DNA of 64,000 nt from Ceratothoa steindachneri (GCA_963969495.1 OZ018337.1:86588777-86652776); one strand, 5' to 3'; counted from the first letter of the stretch, positions 1-13,794 are shown. Numbers and translations: made by a program. The notes: generated by a model not told the origin, from the letters alone.

Positions 1-1194
1 TAGAATTGGTAGCACAAAATCTTGAATCGAAACAATAAAGTTATTGTTTTTTATAATAAATGATTAAAACATTTTTAAATAGCAGATCTTTTCAGAGAAT
101 ATGAGCTAAAAAATTATGATATTTTATTTAGGAATTAATATGTAAACCATGTTGCATACACCTTAAAACTAATTTTTAAATCTCGATTAGAATTAAAAAT
201 CCTAGCATGAAGCTTATCAGAGAGGTGATATTGCCTTCGCCTTATTCGAATAAGAAACATTGTCGTGAGAACCGACTATTTTAAACGTTCGATTAAGTTT
301 CTTAAGCTTTAGCGAGTTCAACCTATAAAATAATGCCGATAACAAGATACTTCATATAGCAGAAAACCTATGTTCAACGTTTACTTTTCATTCGGAATTA
401 GAATTCTTGAAAATTTTCGCCCTAAAATGGTAGCCCTATATCGCTTCTTTAAAATATTTAGCTTATAAGTAAATAAGAAATACATAACTCTTGCTCCCTT
501 ACATACCCCCGTTAAATTACAAGGGTTTTTTCTGTTCACTCTTTTGGCTGCCAATAAACACGTATGAATAAATTGTCAATAATATTGATATAACTCTAAC
601 TTCAAATACTGGCCTAAATTATTATCATCAACCACTTAAACTACGATCCCTTTTTATGTTCAAAGATCAACCAACATCCGGTATGTGATCCAGAATCCTA
701 TACGGTTTCCATTGGACGTGCAGTATCTTATGTGAGGGAAGCACGGCCTTGGCTTTTTCCGGCTTCATACTGCATGTGGGTAAATGGAGGAGAACTGGTT
801 TTCCATTAGTTAAACCTGATCTATCCCATAATGTGAAACACCCTATGGCAATGAGGCTCATGGGGTTACTTTTAAGAACTTCACGATACTCAATGTGGTG
901 AGAAATATTTCAAAACATCACCTACTACAGTCACTTCCAATTTAGAAATTGACCCCTTCATATTCCTCTCCGTATCCCCATTGTTTTTTATTCATTTCAA
1001 ATTTATGCTTCACGGATTTTTGCTTGTTAATTTTCACTTTTGTTCAAATGTTTTATGTACATACATATTTTAATCTATATTTTTCAAAAATTCTAACGAA
1101 CTGATGATGGGATTTATTATAGTTCTGAGACGTTTTCAATAAATGTTAGTAAGAGTTTGGGTTAATCCTAGTTATCCTGTTTTTAATTTGCCAG

Positions 1195-1197
<3 letters not shown>
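1..1197. other. AT-rich non-coding stretch
   Basis: No recognisable gene. A 64-codon minus-strand reading frame at 667-861 has no motif or codon pattern that I can support. The stretch ends at the TA microsatellite that hosts the first mariner. Confidence 0.5.

Positions 1198-1245
<48 letters not shown>
1198..1245. repeat. (TA)n microsatellite hosting the mariner insertion
   Basis: About 24 uninterrupted TA dinucleotides run directly up to the mariner 5' terminal repeat. A few further TA units follow the 3' terminal repeat at 2175-2180. Mariner elements insert at TA, so this array is the target, although it may have expanded after insertion. Confidence 0.9.
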
Positions 1246-1246
<1 letters not shown>

Positions 1247-2174
1247 GATAGACGGTCAATAAGTATTTCTAATCGGTAGGGCAAAAAAGAGGAAGGGGGA
1301 TGGCTATTTGTAGGGGTGTTAAGACAAGTTATGACCATTCGGGACCTGCAACCGCACGCTTCTGCCTCGTCTATTTAAGAAGCACTAACTGATCGCAGAT
1401 CGTAAGTCACATATTTTTCCACAATGGAGAAAGGTTGAGCACCACGCAGTGATCAAATTTTGGCCAAGGTAAACAAGAATGCAAAAGATATCCATGAACG
1501 CATGGTTGTAGTGTACATCGGCACCGCCCCTTCCTATGCTACCATTGCTCTTCGGAAAGGGGAGTTCCGCCATGGTCGTGAGTCCCTTGAAGATGACCTC
1601 CGTCCAGGACGCTTGTCAGACGTGACCAGCGAGGACAATGTGGCCCGTGTGGAGAGGATGATCCTCGAAAATCGACGTGTGAAGGTAAAAGAAATCGAGC
1701 GAGAACTTGGAATATCACATGGAAGTGTTATCAACATAATCCACGACAATTTGGCCATGACCAAGGTTTCTGTCCGTGGGTCCCTAGAATCCTTACGCCC
1801 CATTATCGACTTCAACGTCGTCAAAGTCCACAAGGCCAGAGTTGAACAAGCTGCCCTGCGCAAGTGCGGATTTGAGGAGCTCAACCATCCCCCTACTTTC
1901 CAGATCTGGCCCCTAGCGACTACTTTTTATTTCGCCAGCTCAAGGCTGCACTGCGCGGGCACCGGTTTAGGAACGATAAGGATGTCCAGCTCGCCGTCCA
2001 GGAGTGGATTGAACAGCAGTCGGCAGATTTCTAGTTGTCGGGAATTCAAAGCCTCAGGGACAAGTGGCGCAAGTGCATTGAAGTCGAGGGAGTTATATTG
2101 AAAAATACTAAAACACTTTTCCTTATATATCGTTTCCTTATATCCGAATTGCAAAATTTATTGACCGCCCCTCG
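1246..2174 (+). mobile_element. Internally deleted mariner-family DNA transposon
   Basis: A roughly 929-bp element is bounded by TA dinucleotides. The 5' end (1246-1276) and the reverse complement of the 3' end (2144-2174) share the block CGGTCAATAA and further imperfect matches, giving terminal inverted repeats of about 30 bp. Complete mariners are usually about 1.3 kb, so roughly 350 bp is missing. The loss lies in the middle of the transposase gene. Both ends survive, so the copy could in principle be mobilised in trans, but it cannot make its own enzyme. Confidence 0.88.
1424..2111 (+). pseudogene. Mariner transposase remnant, catalytic centre deleted
   Basis: The natural start is the ATG at 1424 (MEK...), but small indels just after it disturb the frame, which resumes by about 1460. 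From there the N-terminal DNA-binding part is clear: FRHGRESLEDD, RPGR, then the second helix-turn-helix with VKVKEIERELGISHGSV, near 1560-1735. After about 1790 the text jumps directly to the region before the last catalytic Asp (VHKARVEQAALRKCGFEELN, 1820-1885). The segment that normally carries the first catalytic Asp and most of the second block is absent. Near 1895 a frameshift moves the PDLAP-DYF block into another frame. The C-terminal stretch IQSLRDKWRKCIEVEG (2041-2090) is in frame with neither half. The expected stop is at 2109-2111. It is a dead gene. The family call rests on several motifs in the correct order. Confidence 0.92.
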
Positions 2175-2180
2175 TATATA

Positions 2181-5100
2181 TCTTAATACAGAAGAAGGGT
2201 TGCTGAGCTTTGACACGCGTATGCGTATTTTTGAGTTAAATAAGATGCCTGCCTTTAGGATGTCCACATTATTTTAATTCCTTGGTCCCAACGTTTCGGG
2301 TCGGACCCATTGTCAATAATATAACCTTAAAAAAATACAAACATAAGAAATTGTTAGAAAAAGTTGTCAGATTAACTAAATTATATGGAGAATGTGAATT
2401 AGATGAGGTGGCAGTATTTAAATTATGAAAATGCAGTGGTTTTACTTAATAAGAATGAGAAATATTATGTTCTTTTGTTTTATAAATAAAGAACTGAGAT
2501 TAATCTGTCTTGGGCGTCTTCGTTGTAAATAATGGGAGATAAATCCATTGACATCAATTTAAAGATTAACCAATGAGTGTGAAATACACTAATCACAGGC
2601 ATGCTGAAGCAAATGTCAAGTTAAACTTTAATGGTAAAGTAGAATAATCTTTGAGATATCTCGCTGTTTATATTTTTTTGGTTTTATTAAACCTTCCAGT
2701 CTTATTCTCAGTGCATAAGACTGTCCCCTTGTACTTTTACTGAAAATAATTTCAGACATCATTAATCCTTTATAAATTACCTTGGTTCCAGCGACAAATT
2801 GAATTAACGTTAGCCTTTATTTAAGAACTTTGTGATAAATGTTCGATAAATAAGATCTTTTAATAAACATTGCTAATTATAAGAAAAATTAATCGCGATT
2901 TTCTACCCTTTTTTGACTTTGTTGAGTGATTAAAGAAGGGGTTTGTGTTGGCAAATCTATGGAAAATCATACAGAAGGCAAATGTTAGAACACTAGACTA
3001 ATGTGGAAATGTTTTATTTTCAAGTGACTGATTATACCATAAATAGTTTAGGGAAATTACTCGGAAAAAGTTGCGTTGGAAAATACAGGGTTAGATAACT
3101 TATGCTAGATAATAAATTGAGACTAAAATAGGGAAATAGAGAAATTGATAGTCACTCAGGCAAATTGACAGAGAATACTAGATATTTTCGAATAAAATGT
3201 TACCCTCTACCTGACCTTTGAGAGGGAGACGTGTATAAACCATATCACCATTGATTATTTGTCATTTCTTTCCTCAGAGATCTGAACAAGGTTTAATTTG
3301 TGTTTCCTTTCAAGCAGCCATCAACAGTTGGAAAATGCCCGTGGTTTGCAGTAGGGAAATTGCAGTTTAGAAACTCCTCGGAGAATTGTTTCTCATCTTT
3401 CGGGTGGCGCGCTATTATTTATTATTAAACTCACGTACATATATACAAAAAAATTAATGGATAGATAGATAGATATGCGTCTCATTTGCAGTCCTCCAAA
3501 CGAAAACTTTTCTTGTAAATGGAGTTTACATAAGCAAAATGCTGAAAAAAAGAAGTGAGAAAATATAATTTTTAACAATTTCATTTATGACTGTATTCGC
3601 AAGGTAGAAAGATTTCACAGCATGATGTGGCAATACCTACTTATAAGGAGTTTAGCAATGCATCACAGGACAATCCCCTAATTGTTTCTAATTATAGAAC
3701 AAGCGTTCAAATATAAAACAGGGAAAATTCTATTCTTACTCATTATTGCACCAAAGGAGATAATTCCTGATTAGAGGATGATATCGATGGTGAGCGAAAG
3801 CCCGAACAATTCACTCAATATCTCGGCAATTCTTTTGTTGAAATTAATTAAAATCTGCTTATAACTAACAAATGTTTTTTTTCAATACTAAATGAAAGAA
3901 TGTAGTTGAAATGTTATAAGAATATATGCGGTTTGGATAGAGTTGGTACAAACATGCCAGACATCCAACTATACGAGCTCTTACACCATTGCTGGGATAT
4001 AAACTTTACCCTTTTATTGCAGCGAAAATAATTTATGGGCATGAAACGACGTAGAGGCGAGATTCAATTGAACTGAGAATTTTTAGCCAAATGTTTTCCG
4101 CCTGAAGGGTACTTGCTTCTAAAAATGTTCTTGTTTAGTAAAAGTTTTGATTGTTTTCAGTGTTTAGAATGTTATCTAAGGTAGTTATTCGCGTTTATTT
4201 AACCTAACAAAACAACACTTTCTTTCCACTGCTTTGAGCTTTTTCTCATTGTCTTATCTCCTTCCAAATTGCCAAGTGCGCAAACCTACTGTACTTGGAA
4301 GACGATATTACCCTATTGCTTTTAATTAATAAGAACAATCATCTACACTTTCAGGCAAATTGATATTTATATGAGCAAATTCGTCCCTTCCTCTTTTGGC
4401 GGAGAATAAAAATGAAGCCCCAAGCTCGAAAATGGATTCCAGTTTGCTTCATTAATTCTTTGTAAAATAAGATAAAATAAATCTGCGTCAAATTATTACA
4501 ATTGTCTCTCCATTTCTCTTTTCTAAAAATGTTTTTATTGTAATGGTTGATGGAGTTAAAACGAGCTAGAGGATTAGAATCCGCGTCGTCATTTTTGATT
4601 CTTCGCTTTTCCTCCGTCATTCTATTTAAATCTCAATAGAATATGATACTTTTCATACCTTTGCTTTGATGGTTTAATTTCTATAAATAGTGACTAGTTT
4701 TGTTATAGGTTGTTTAGTCTATATGGTTCATTTAGAAATAAGGAATATGAGAAATGGCGTTCATTATTTTAATGATGGCTAAGCTGCACTTAATTATGTC
4801 GCTCTTTCTGGGCGGAATTTTTAAAAATCGCCCCAAACAAATTTTCCGTGACCTATTTCGGATCTCTCTTTAAATCATATATATATAGGAAGGAGATACA
4901 TCTCATATCCACAACAGAAACCATTCTAAAATCTTTTTATTTATATTTGGCAACTGTAAAAATTAACCTACACGGCTGGGCTGATGTCGCTTTAATATAA
5001 TGTTTCTTTTTCAAAACTGACAAATATGTATCAATCTACTAAATATATTGTAGTAATTAGATCGATGGATAACCTTTGCGAGCGGCCAAAATTTTAAATT

Positions 5101-5700
5101 AATTCCACTTATTACGAGAAATGAATCGATGCCATCTACAACAATGCATGCTGTTTAGTCATGATGTGATGAAAGGTTCTTTATTTCCATATTCCGTCCT
5201 TTTTTCCCCTTTACAAACAAATAAAAAAGTGATCCTGGAAATAAAAACCTGTTTAAACTTATCTTTTAAATTTGACTTTTGGAAAGCAAAAATAATCATT
5301 TCCATTACACGTTTTGAAACTTTGAAAATGTTTAATGCTAATTAGGAGGAACCTTCAAGAAAGCTAAAGTTTAATATAGATCATTGATTCTTTGACTATG
5401 ATGAAATGAAAGCTTAATATGCCCTCCAGGAGAAGAACTTTCCACCAAAGAAGTTGATAACTCACCTGATAATTAGTGGCAAATCCTTGATAGCCCATTC
5501 AAACATTACACATGATATATCTGTGTAATTGTTATTCTTTGTATTAAATTTTCACAAAGTTTTTGTTTGTCTTATTCATATTCCCTTACTTTTTCTCTAT
5601 CTACGACCGTTTGAAAGATATTACAAATTAGCCTAATGTAATGAAATTTATGGGGTACGGGTAAAGCTCACTTACATTTGTTGCTAATTTATTTATTTTC
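2181..5700. other. AT-rich non-coding stretch
   Basis: About 3.5 kb with only short chance reading frames (for example minus-strand 4351-4620). I see no transposase motif, splice-compatible exon series or repeat larger than a short (GATA)n-like run near 3456-3475. A polypyrimidine tract and AG at about 5698-5709 precede the family-U pseudogene and could be its acceptor site. Confidence 0.45.
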
Positions 5701-5724
5701 TTTTTCAGGTTTTTATGATGAATA

Positions 5725-7490
5725 TTGACTTTCTGGATTATCGCTAAAATTGAATGCAAAAATTCACCAGATTCGTTCTGTTTTATGTATGGTTTCTATG
5801 TTGCACCTAAGCATGTATCACATAAAATTATGAAAAGTGCTAAGTACTGGATTGCTTATAGACTCTACTTTGGAATAAGTATGGGTGACCAAGAAAAACC
5901 ATGTGCCACTCATGTGATATGTGGAAGTTGTCAATCAAATTTAGATGCATGACTAAGAGGTGCAAGAAAAGCAAGCCATTAGCTGTGCCTAGAGTTTGTC
6001 GAGAGCCCATAAATCATCACGATGATTGTTATTTTTCATGTTTGACATATCAAAGTAAGGAAAAGTGAAGGGAAAAATCCCCTCTCTACCCCAACATTTC
6101 ATCCTCTATTGCAACTGAATCACATGATGATACCTTATTAGGTAAACAGCCACCAGAAAATGTAAGTAAATCCTATCAAAATGTAGGCTATATTTTTTGT
6201 GACAGAATCACTACTGAAATATTCAAAACATCTAGCTCAGGATTCTTGTAATGTTATTACACATACAGTCTATATTTATGCTCCAGCTATTAAATGCTTC
6301 TCTTTTTATATACATATATATTTCTCAGGTAGAGAGTATAATGTCAAATCAGGAGAGTCGGAAGGTTGTGACAATAGAGAAATAGATGAAACGTTTGAGC
6401 CAAGAATGAGTACCCGTCACACTTTTAAAATCAACGTAAACTGGATGATCTCATCAGGGAATTGGGTCTCACTAAATTAGCAGCTGAGCTTTTGGCATGC
6501 AAACTTAATGAATGAAATCTGTCGGGGAAGTACTGCAGATCAGCACTATACAGGAAGCGCCATGAGGAATTTAAGGTATACTTCGATATAGGTGAGGATC
6601 TCTGCTTCTGCAAAGATATTACTGGCTTGTTTACCCCTGTTGAAATTGAACAGAATCCTGAGGAATGGCAACCTTTCATAAATATTTTACAAAAAGCCTC
6701 GAAGCTGTTTTACTACATAATAAGAATCATTATCAATCTCTGCCTATAGCATCTCAGTATAGATAAAGGAAGAATATGAAAATGTAAAAAAGCTTCTCGA
6801 GAAGGTAAACTATACTAAGTTTAAATGGGATGTTTGTGGTGATTGAAACTGGTGCCTTCTTACTCGAATTATAGGTTGGGTACAGCAAGTATTCATGTTT
6901 TCTTTGCTTATGGGATAGTAGGTATGATCATCAACATTACCAGAATGTTGTGTGACCTTTATAGACCTCGTGTAGAGCATGACGAAGTTTTGCTACCTCC
7001 ACTTCATATAAAGCTCGGTATGGTCAAAGAGTTTGTAAAAGCATTAGATCATGGCAGAGAAGCACTTCAAGAGATTCGTCTACTCTTTCCCATTCTATCA
7101 GAGGCCAAATTTAAGGGCGGTATATTTACTGGACCGCAAGTAAGAAAAATGTTTAAGTCAGTACAACCTGAGACTGCAATGGTTGATGTCGAAAGTGAGA
7201 CTTGGTGTCTATTTCGAAATAAAGTGACTGAATTTTTTGGTAAAAATAAAGACCCAAACTGCGAGCACCTGGTAGCAAAACTTTTATATAGTTATAAGAA
7301 TTTAGGATGTAGAATGTCACTAATTGGGCATTTTTTGCATTCACATTTGGAGTTTTTTCGTGAAAATCTGTCAGAAGTGAGTGAGAATCATGGTGAGAGG
7401 TTCCATCAGGACATTGGTGTAATGGAGAGAAAATACCAAGGAAAATGGGACACTGCTATGATGTGGGAATATATGGTTACTGAGGCGTAA
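5725..7490 (+). pseudogene. Family-U protein, longest copy (uncharacterised arthropod multicopy family), degenerate
   Basis: I recognise this as a multicopy protein family of arthropod genomes without an assigned function. The segments appear in the expected order. The N-terminal Cys/His-rich part has NSPDSFC, MGDQEKPCATHVICGSC and REPINHHDDCYF (5755-6040), a likely zinc-binding module. A central part follows with LDDLIRELGLTKLAAELLA and DLCFCKDITGLF (6430-6640). The C-terminal part is the open frame 6843-7490, with LLPPLHIKLGMVKEFVKALD, a GPQVRKM block, NLGCRMSL, and the strongly conserved ENHGERFHQDI near 7385-7420. A GTAAGT donor at about 6161 and a TTTCTCAG acceptor at about 6328 could bound one intron. 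At least four frame changes plus a TGA at 5950 and a TGA at 6067 break the gene, so no full protein can be made. The function is unknown and I propose none. Confidence 0.8.
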
Positions 7491-8784
7491 AGATCAAGGA
7501 TCTCACAGTAAGAAAGCACATTCTTTATTGCACTTTTAGTAGGTTATCTCTTATAATCACATTTTTTCATTACTTTAAAAAAGAATAAAAGAACAAAATA
7601 TTATCAGCTATTTTTCATGGACAATGTCAATCTGCTAAATAAAGGGAACTGTCGCAGCTATTTATGGTTAGGTTTATATACAAATTTCCAATGAACTCCA
7701 AAGATATCGATGCTATGCAATTTTCAATGGTATTTCTGGAATCAGGAGCTAAATTTACCTTAGAAACACTAAAAACATTTAAAGAACAAAACTAGTGTTA
7801 CCCAGTGTAATCGATAACCAAATCAAATAAAAAAACAATGACAAAATTATGCACTTAAACCAATCCTCATACGGCTGCTTACTTTAATTTGGCTTATTCC
7901 TTGGACCCAAAACTGGTTAATCAAAACTCAAGCAGTGATGGTATGCGGTCAGTAGCTAGTCACAGGTTCACTGTGGATGAATAGCGACCCTCATACGAGC
8001 ACGAAGCAGTGTGTAGGTTACTACTCATTGATTTAATATTCGCAGATCAATCTATTCAATTTTACTGAATGGTAGTTGAAAGGTACAACCAAGTACTCTT
8101 CGGATACATTCTAAATGCAGCCTTAGAAAACTGAAAACAACACGCCTAATCTCATTGTTCGGGGGTGGTTTCAATTATTAGGGAATATTTTGATCGCAGT
8201 TTATTTACTTTGTCAACTTTTGCGATAATGGGATTCTATTCTTTTTTGTTTTTATTATTATTATCAAAGGAGATGATCAAGAGTTTTTTACTTGATAAGA
8301 CTTGTGCCGAACTTGGTAAATATTTTCCTCGCCTTGAATTTCATTTTATTATGATTGCTTTATCTTTGTACTAATAAAGAAGCAACATTCATTATTGTTC
8401 TTACGTAAAGGGTTTAATTCAAACAATGCTGACATATCATTTTGAACTTTGTCAATTTTTGTCTCTCTGATCATTTTTATCTAGCGTCATTTCACGTTCA
8501 ATATCAATTAATTTTTCTTCTTGTTCAAGAAGTGATGCATTTCGAATTAGATTTATTAATTTTAGGAAAAGTTAGAACCTTTCTATTCCGTTTGTACATT
8601 AATGAATATTTGATATATGGTTTTACGAATCTCATTTAGATAATTGAATTTCAGTGTCTTTGTTATGCCATAAATCTTTTTGAATGAAGCCATTACGATT
8701 GCTGCAACATCTTAACACAAGATATATGAAAAACTAAATAACGAATAAATAACTTCCATAGCTCAAAAGTCCAATCGCAAGAAA
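7491..8784. other. AT-rich non-coding stretch
   Basis: Three short plus-strand frames (8165-8374, 8442-8639 and shorter) are rich in Phe/Leu/Ile, as expected from T-rich DNA, and carry no motif. I see no gene. Confidence 0.45.
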
Positions 8785-10125
8785 AAAGATTGGCTCATTG
8801 CTAGTTATTGTATTTCAGAACTTATTTCAAAAGTGGCAGTGCGCATGGGATTACTAAAAAACAATTAATTCCATGCTTTAAGAGCGACTCTCATCATTGA
8901 TGCATCAAGATCTAACAAATGTCTTTAAAAGCATCACCGCTTAGTAATAAAACTGTAGTTCGACGATTTGATGAAGAGGCTACTGATGATTATAAAGAAC
9001 TTCTATATATGCTTCAACAATGCCATTTTCTTTTCAAATACATCAAACTAGAATTATTGATAATGATGCATTGCTAATAGTATTTGTCCGCTCATTAAAT
9101 TTTCAAAAGAAAAAACATACTTCAAAAGTCAAAAAAATCCCATGGAGAAAAGTTATTGTCTACCAGACAGACGGAGCTGTATCTATGGTTGTCTGCTATC
9201 GGGGCTTTATTCTGCACTTGAAAAGAGAAAGCCTTAAAGTTCGGTATATTCATTGCATAATCAATAGTAATCATCATATTGACTGCACTTTTCGAAAAAT
9301 ATTATTGTAACGGCAATTAACAAGATTAAAGCAAATGCTAAAAATCATCGATTGTTTCAGGAATTATATCAGGATTATGATGAAGCACATGTTCAATTGC
9401 TATTGTAGACAACGGTGCGATGGTTTTCAAACCTTCAATACATGATACGTTTTTCCAGCTTTTCAAAGTGCGCTGCACCTTTTGAAAAAAAAAGAATTTG
9501 GTTTGTTCTCTAAAGTAAGAGAGATAGAAAATCATGTTCTTTACTTAGCTTACGTTTTGACACAGATTAATGATGTGAACTTGCCTCTTTAAGTGAAAAT
9601 TGTGCAGTGGTTCTGTGTAATAAGGTAATTTGCTTAGCCATCGACAAATTCAATGCATTCAAATTAAAATTATTCAAAGTGATTTGATCAGTTTCCAGGA
9701 TTGTTATCAATAAAAAATGAGTCCAGAGAAGCCGAATTAGATATATTTTGTAATCACCTTAATACAAAACAAAGAAGCATGAAAATAGTTTGGAAGATAT
9801 GATCAATCTTGGAGTTGCAGCACAAACACAAGTGATGTTGAGGTTACCCGTCAAGAAAAACTATTTCAAATAAAATATGATTTTGAAAATCAAGTTTATT
9901 TTAACGATGTAGATCCTGACAAATTTGGCAGAAGAAGAAAATGGCCGAGCTTTTTCGAAATCTTTGGTACATACTTGGTCGAAAGTCGGTTCAGTGTCGC
10001 GAATCCTATTTTTACCACGGAAGAAAATGATTGAATAAATAGAAAGAGGAGACCTTGGATTTTTGCAGAAAGTGAAGTTGACAACAATGCCTTAGTTACC
10101 CAAAATCAAGCTCAATTATCATAAA
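8785..10125 (+). pseudogene. hAT-superfamily transposase relative (ZBED5/SCAND3-like), degenerate
   Basis: The text matches, in order, the transposase-derived proteins annotated as ZBED5-like or SCAND3-like in animals. At 8800-8875, over two frames, is LASYCISELI followed by SGSAHGITKKQLIPC. At 8920-9000 is a PLSNKTVVRRFDEEA block. The open frame 9020-9310 carries DALLIVFVRSL, then TDGAVSMVVCYRGFILHLK and VRYIHCIINSNHH, corresponding to the family's ATDGAPSMVGRYRGF-HCV-HR core. At 9310-9480 are NKIKANAKNHRLFQ-like and TVRW-like remnants. At 9940-10070 are YLVESRFSV and an RGDL-like block, the C-terminal hAT dimerisation domain. Frameshifts and stops separate every block, so the copy is inactive. 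Terminal repeats were not found. Host-domesticated members exist in this family, but this copy is too broken to be one. Confidence 0.85.
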
Positions 10126-13100
10126 AAAACATAAATATTATTGAAGTACAGTTTTTATCTACAGATTTATAATTTTCAACCAGAGGCGGGCAAAAAGCTT
10201 CTTATTTAAAAAAATATCGTAACATTCGTTCATGAACGAACAAGGGTGTGAACGCCATAGTATATTATTGTATAAAACACACTTTTCTTGTCATGTCAAC
10301 ATCCTATTCCAAAGTATTTTACCTTTAAATAAACAAATGTTAAATATTTGTATTAATTTCCCTCAGACAGGTGGTGACGAATTCATTTTTCCAATCATCA
10401 AATCTCCTTCAAATGACAAGGCAGAGTAAAAAGAGCTGAACATATTTTCTCATTTACAAGCGGGTTTTATTCAAGTTTTATTTTTAAAAGATGTAAATAA
10501 AAACTTCCTCAACGTTTGACTAAGACGTGACATATAGAAACAAAGGTTTCGAATTTACTAGAGTAGGCTGCTACTCTAGGAAGAAACATGCTTTCAATTT
10601 TTTATATACATAAAATAATGATAAACTTAACCTGAAAACTAACTAGCAAAAGTACCGTCTACCAATATATATCCTTACACATTATGGATTTCAATACATA
10701 GACAAAATATATATAAAATTATTTCATTAACAAAAAGAACTATAAAAATTATGTTTTTACCTCGTATTGACATTAAAAATATGCTAATAAATAATCAGTG
10801 GTCGCTTACTTTAAGTATATTCGTTTTCTTCCTTGATTTTGATGTGTTCAGCTATGATAATTTCGGCTGTTATTCATTGTTAGTTTCTTAGAGAATTTAA
10901 AAGTTATTTGATAATTGTGAAGTTTTCCACTATTGTTGTGATATTGTTGACGGTACCATATATAAAGTTTAGGGTGACCAAGAGTCGTTGGTTGGAGAAG
11001 AGTTTAGATAAGAAGTGCCATTCCTTTGGAGATTATTAAAATATTCGTCATAGGATTTTTGTCCCTTAGTTTTCCCTCCTTTAAAATATGTACAAAATAT
11101 ACGTTTATTCAGTGAAAAAGGAATAAACTAAAATTAAAATGTGAAAAATTATATAGAAAATGTTGTCTATAATGCGGAAAGTTCCTTAAAAAAACAAGAG
11201 GAAATTATAACAGTTTTTCCTAAATGAAAATGGGGAGGCAATGTGGTTGACTGAGTGCTTAACGCCTTGGCCCCTCGTTCTCGCAATATTAAAAGAAAGT
11301 GGATTTAATAGGATCAATCTTATCAAATATTTCCAGAAATATTACATTTACACTGTAAAACTATGTAATGAGTAGTGAAGAAATAAAGTTTACCAAAAAG
11401 GAAGAAATGAAGTCGACATGATACATGAGACCGCAGATTTACAATGATGCAATTCTTTAACCCTGAAAATCCGTCATATGCATTAGGAGGTCGATCCGGA
11501 TCTCGCGTTCGTACACATATCATTTTTTCTCCTTTAACATAAAAATAAAATTCTTTCCAACAAACTAAATCATCAATATTTCCGATATAGGTTACGGCTT
11601 CTCTGTTTCTACAACTTCCAGAAAATTGAGATTAAGCTTGACCCTCAAACCCATACGCAAACCCGAAGGTAAACTCTCAAACCCGACGAAATATATCGCA
11701 AAGCACATTTCCCTTCTCTTTTTTAAAGCTGGTTTACATTAGTTGGCCATTTCTCTGGAATAAATAACTAGGTTCTGTTGCTATCAGCTTAGATATGATG
11801 AACCGAAGAGTGGAATGTATAATTGGCGAAGAACAAGAAAAGATCTAACAGCAGTATGAACTTGAGTAATTTAGGTTCATTCTTCTCTAATTTCTAGAAT
11901 GAAACGAGTACATAATAAAAAAATTTAATGCATATGGCATAGATTTTACTTAATCCTTCTTTATGTACTTCTTAAAATAATTTTTTAACATTAGAAAAAG
12001 AAGTAAAAGGGATTAGAAGATGTAAGACTAGGAAGATGAAAGCATTTAAAATACAAGAAAAAGGTGAGAAAGCAATGAAATTTCCAGAAAGGTAAGTAAA
12101 GAAAATGCGTAATGTGCCCCAGTGAAGAAAACAAAGGATTTTCCATTGGAGTAGTTCGAGTCCGCGATTTAATAACTTAGACATAGCAACTTTTTGGTTT
12201 CGTTTCCTTTAAAAATACAAAGAGAAAAAAAAGACTCGCCCAAAAAGGACGTTTGAAGAGCGGCGCATTTCCCGATCAGCTCCTAATTCATCCCGCTGGG
12301 TTGAATAAATTTCCATCACCCTCACATTTGCTCTTGAGATGCTTTGTTTACACCGTCCATTTCATCACAACTGAACCTTGCAATGGTTATACAAATATTA
12401 TTCCTTTTTTAAGAATACAAAGTGAAAATTTTACAAATTATTGCTGTGATGTGGCATCGAAAAAGAAGTGAGAAGTAAAAGATCAAAAGTTACTCATGTC
12501 TAACCGAGAGCCTTGAAAGGAATTAGTTATCACTGTTTTAAAAGATATTTGAGATCCTGTTAAAATATGGTGGCCAACACCCCGCCCCATCAATTAATTC
12601 ACCGTAAAAGTTTGCTCTCGATGGCTTATCTGACGTTCGTTAATATGTATCGGTTTTTGACGATGGGGGGAATGAGAAATAGCCTTTCTCCTTTATTTGG
12701 GGCACATTTTGGAGGGCATTTGGGGCGCAGTTACACAACTCTTTTCATTCATCGTTTCTTCCAAACCCGTTATTCATACAAACGAAGAAGCCAGCTTCAG
12801 ATTAAAGTCACTGTCCTACACGCAATCTTTCTAGATTTTTTTGTCGACGAACAAATTTATAGAATAAATTTCTGATTTAATTATACATGTGGCAACTAAT
12901 TGCCTTTAATTTGGAGAAACCATCAAAATTCTTTGCAAGCAAACTATTAATATATTTAAACCTTCCATCATTTATGCTGGTTTTAAGTATATTTCCATAT
13001 ATGCAACAATTATTAAATTCATCGGTCCATTTAAAAAAGATGGCGGATTAACCCCCTTAGATTAACCTTGAAATTAACGGAAATTCCATTTTCTTATATA

Positions 13101-13790
13101 CCTATAGGATGACCATAATAGGGGGCTTCTATGAATAAACATGAATAAAAGTATTTTCTTTTGATTGTATATATGATACATAATCCTAATTTTTACGACT
13201 GCCATAACTTTTATTACTAAATCCTAGGTACTTTTGTAACTAGATCCTGTGGTCAACATGGCAACCCATGTCCTCCAATTTTAATATGCACACTATGTGT
13301 GTAATTATATGATTGTATTACAGATTTGCACACAGCTTCCTGGACTATTCCTACCTCTTTTCTGACCATTTCGATATCTACCATTATACTACCTGCAATA
13401 AATACGGAATGCTATCACATTTTTTAATAAAACAAGAATTAACACATAGTTTTTGGATAAAATTTATAAAATTGATTCATTATAAAACTAATTTTAAAGA
13501 ATACAGATAGAAATTGAGAGTAAATGTGAAAATTCTGCATTTTATCTTTAATTCTTACATTCTTTACATCAGGATCTGCAACTTAGTTGATGCAAAATAA
13601 TTGCCAAAATTGTATCTATAATTCTATCGCTAATTTCTTAAAGAGGCTGATGCTATAATAAATATTTTGACCAAATTTCATTTGTCGTTTAGCATTTTTT
13701 ATCCCAGTTTTCGAAAATCTGTTTGCTCCCCAAAATTTCCAAATTATCCTGATCGGTCATCTTCATATCTCCCGAGTGCTTAAAATCCCT
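10126..13790. other. AT-rich non-coding stretch
   Basis: No recognisable gene. The longest frame, 12567-12875 (plus, 102 codons), has no motif that I know. A stretch at 11234-11285 resembles the head of a tRNA-derived SINE (GTGGTTGACTGAGTGCTTAA) but no B box lies at the right distance. Confidence 0.45.
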
Positions 13791-13794
13791 TTTT

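Noticed and set aside
11234..11520. SINE-like A-box text GTGGTTGACTGAGTGCTTAA
   Set aside because: No B box at the usual distance and no second copy in the window.
12567..12875. 102-codon plus-strand frame
   Set aside because: No motif, no splice context, and a composition typical of chance translation.
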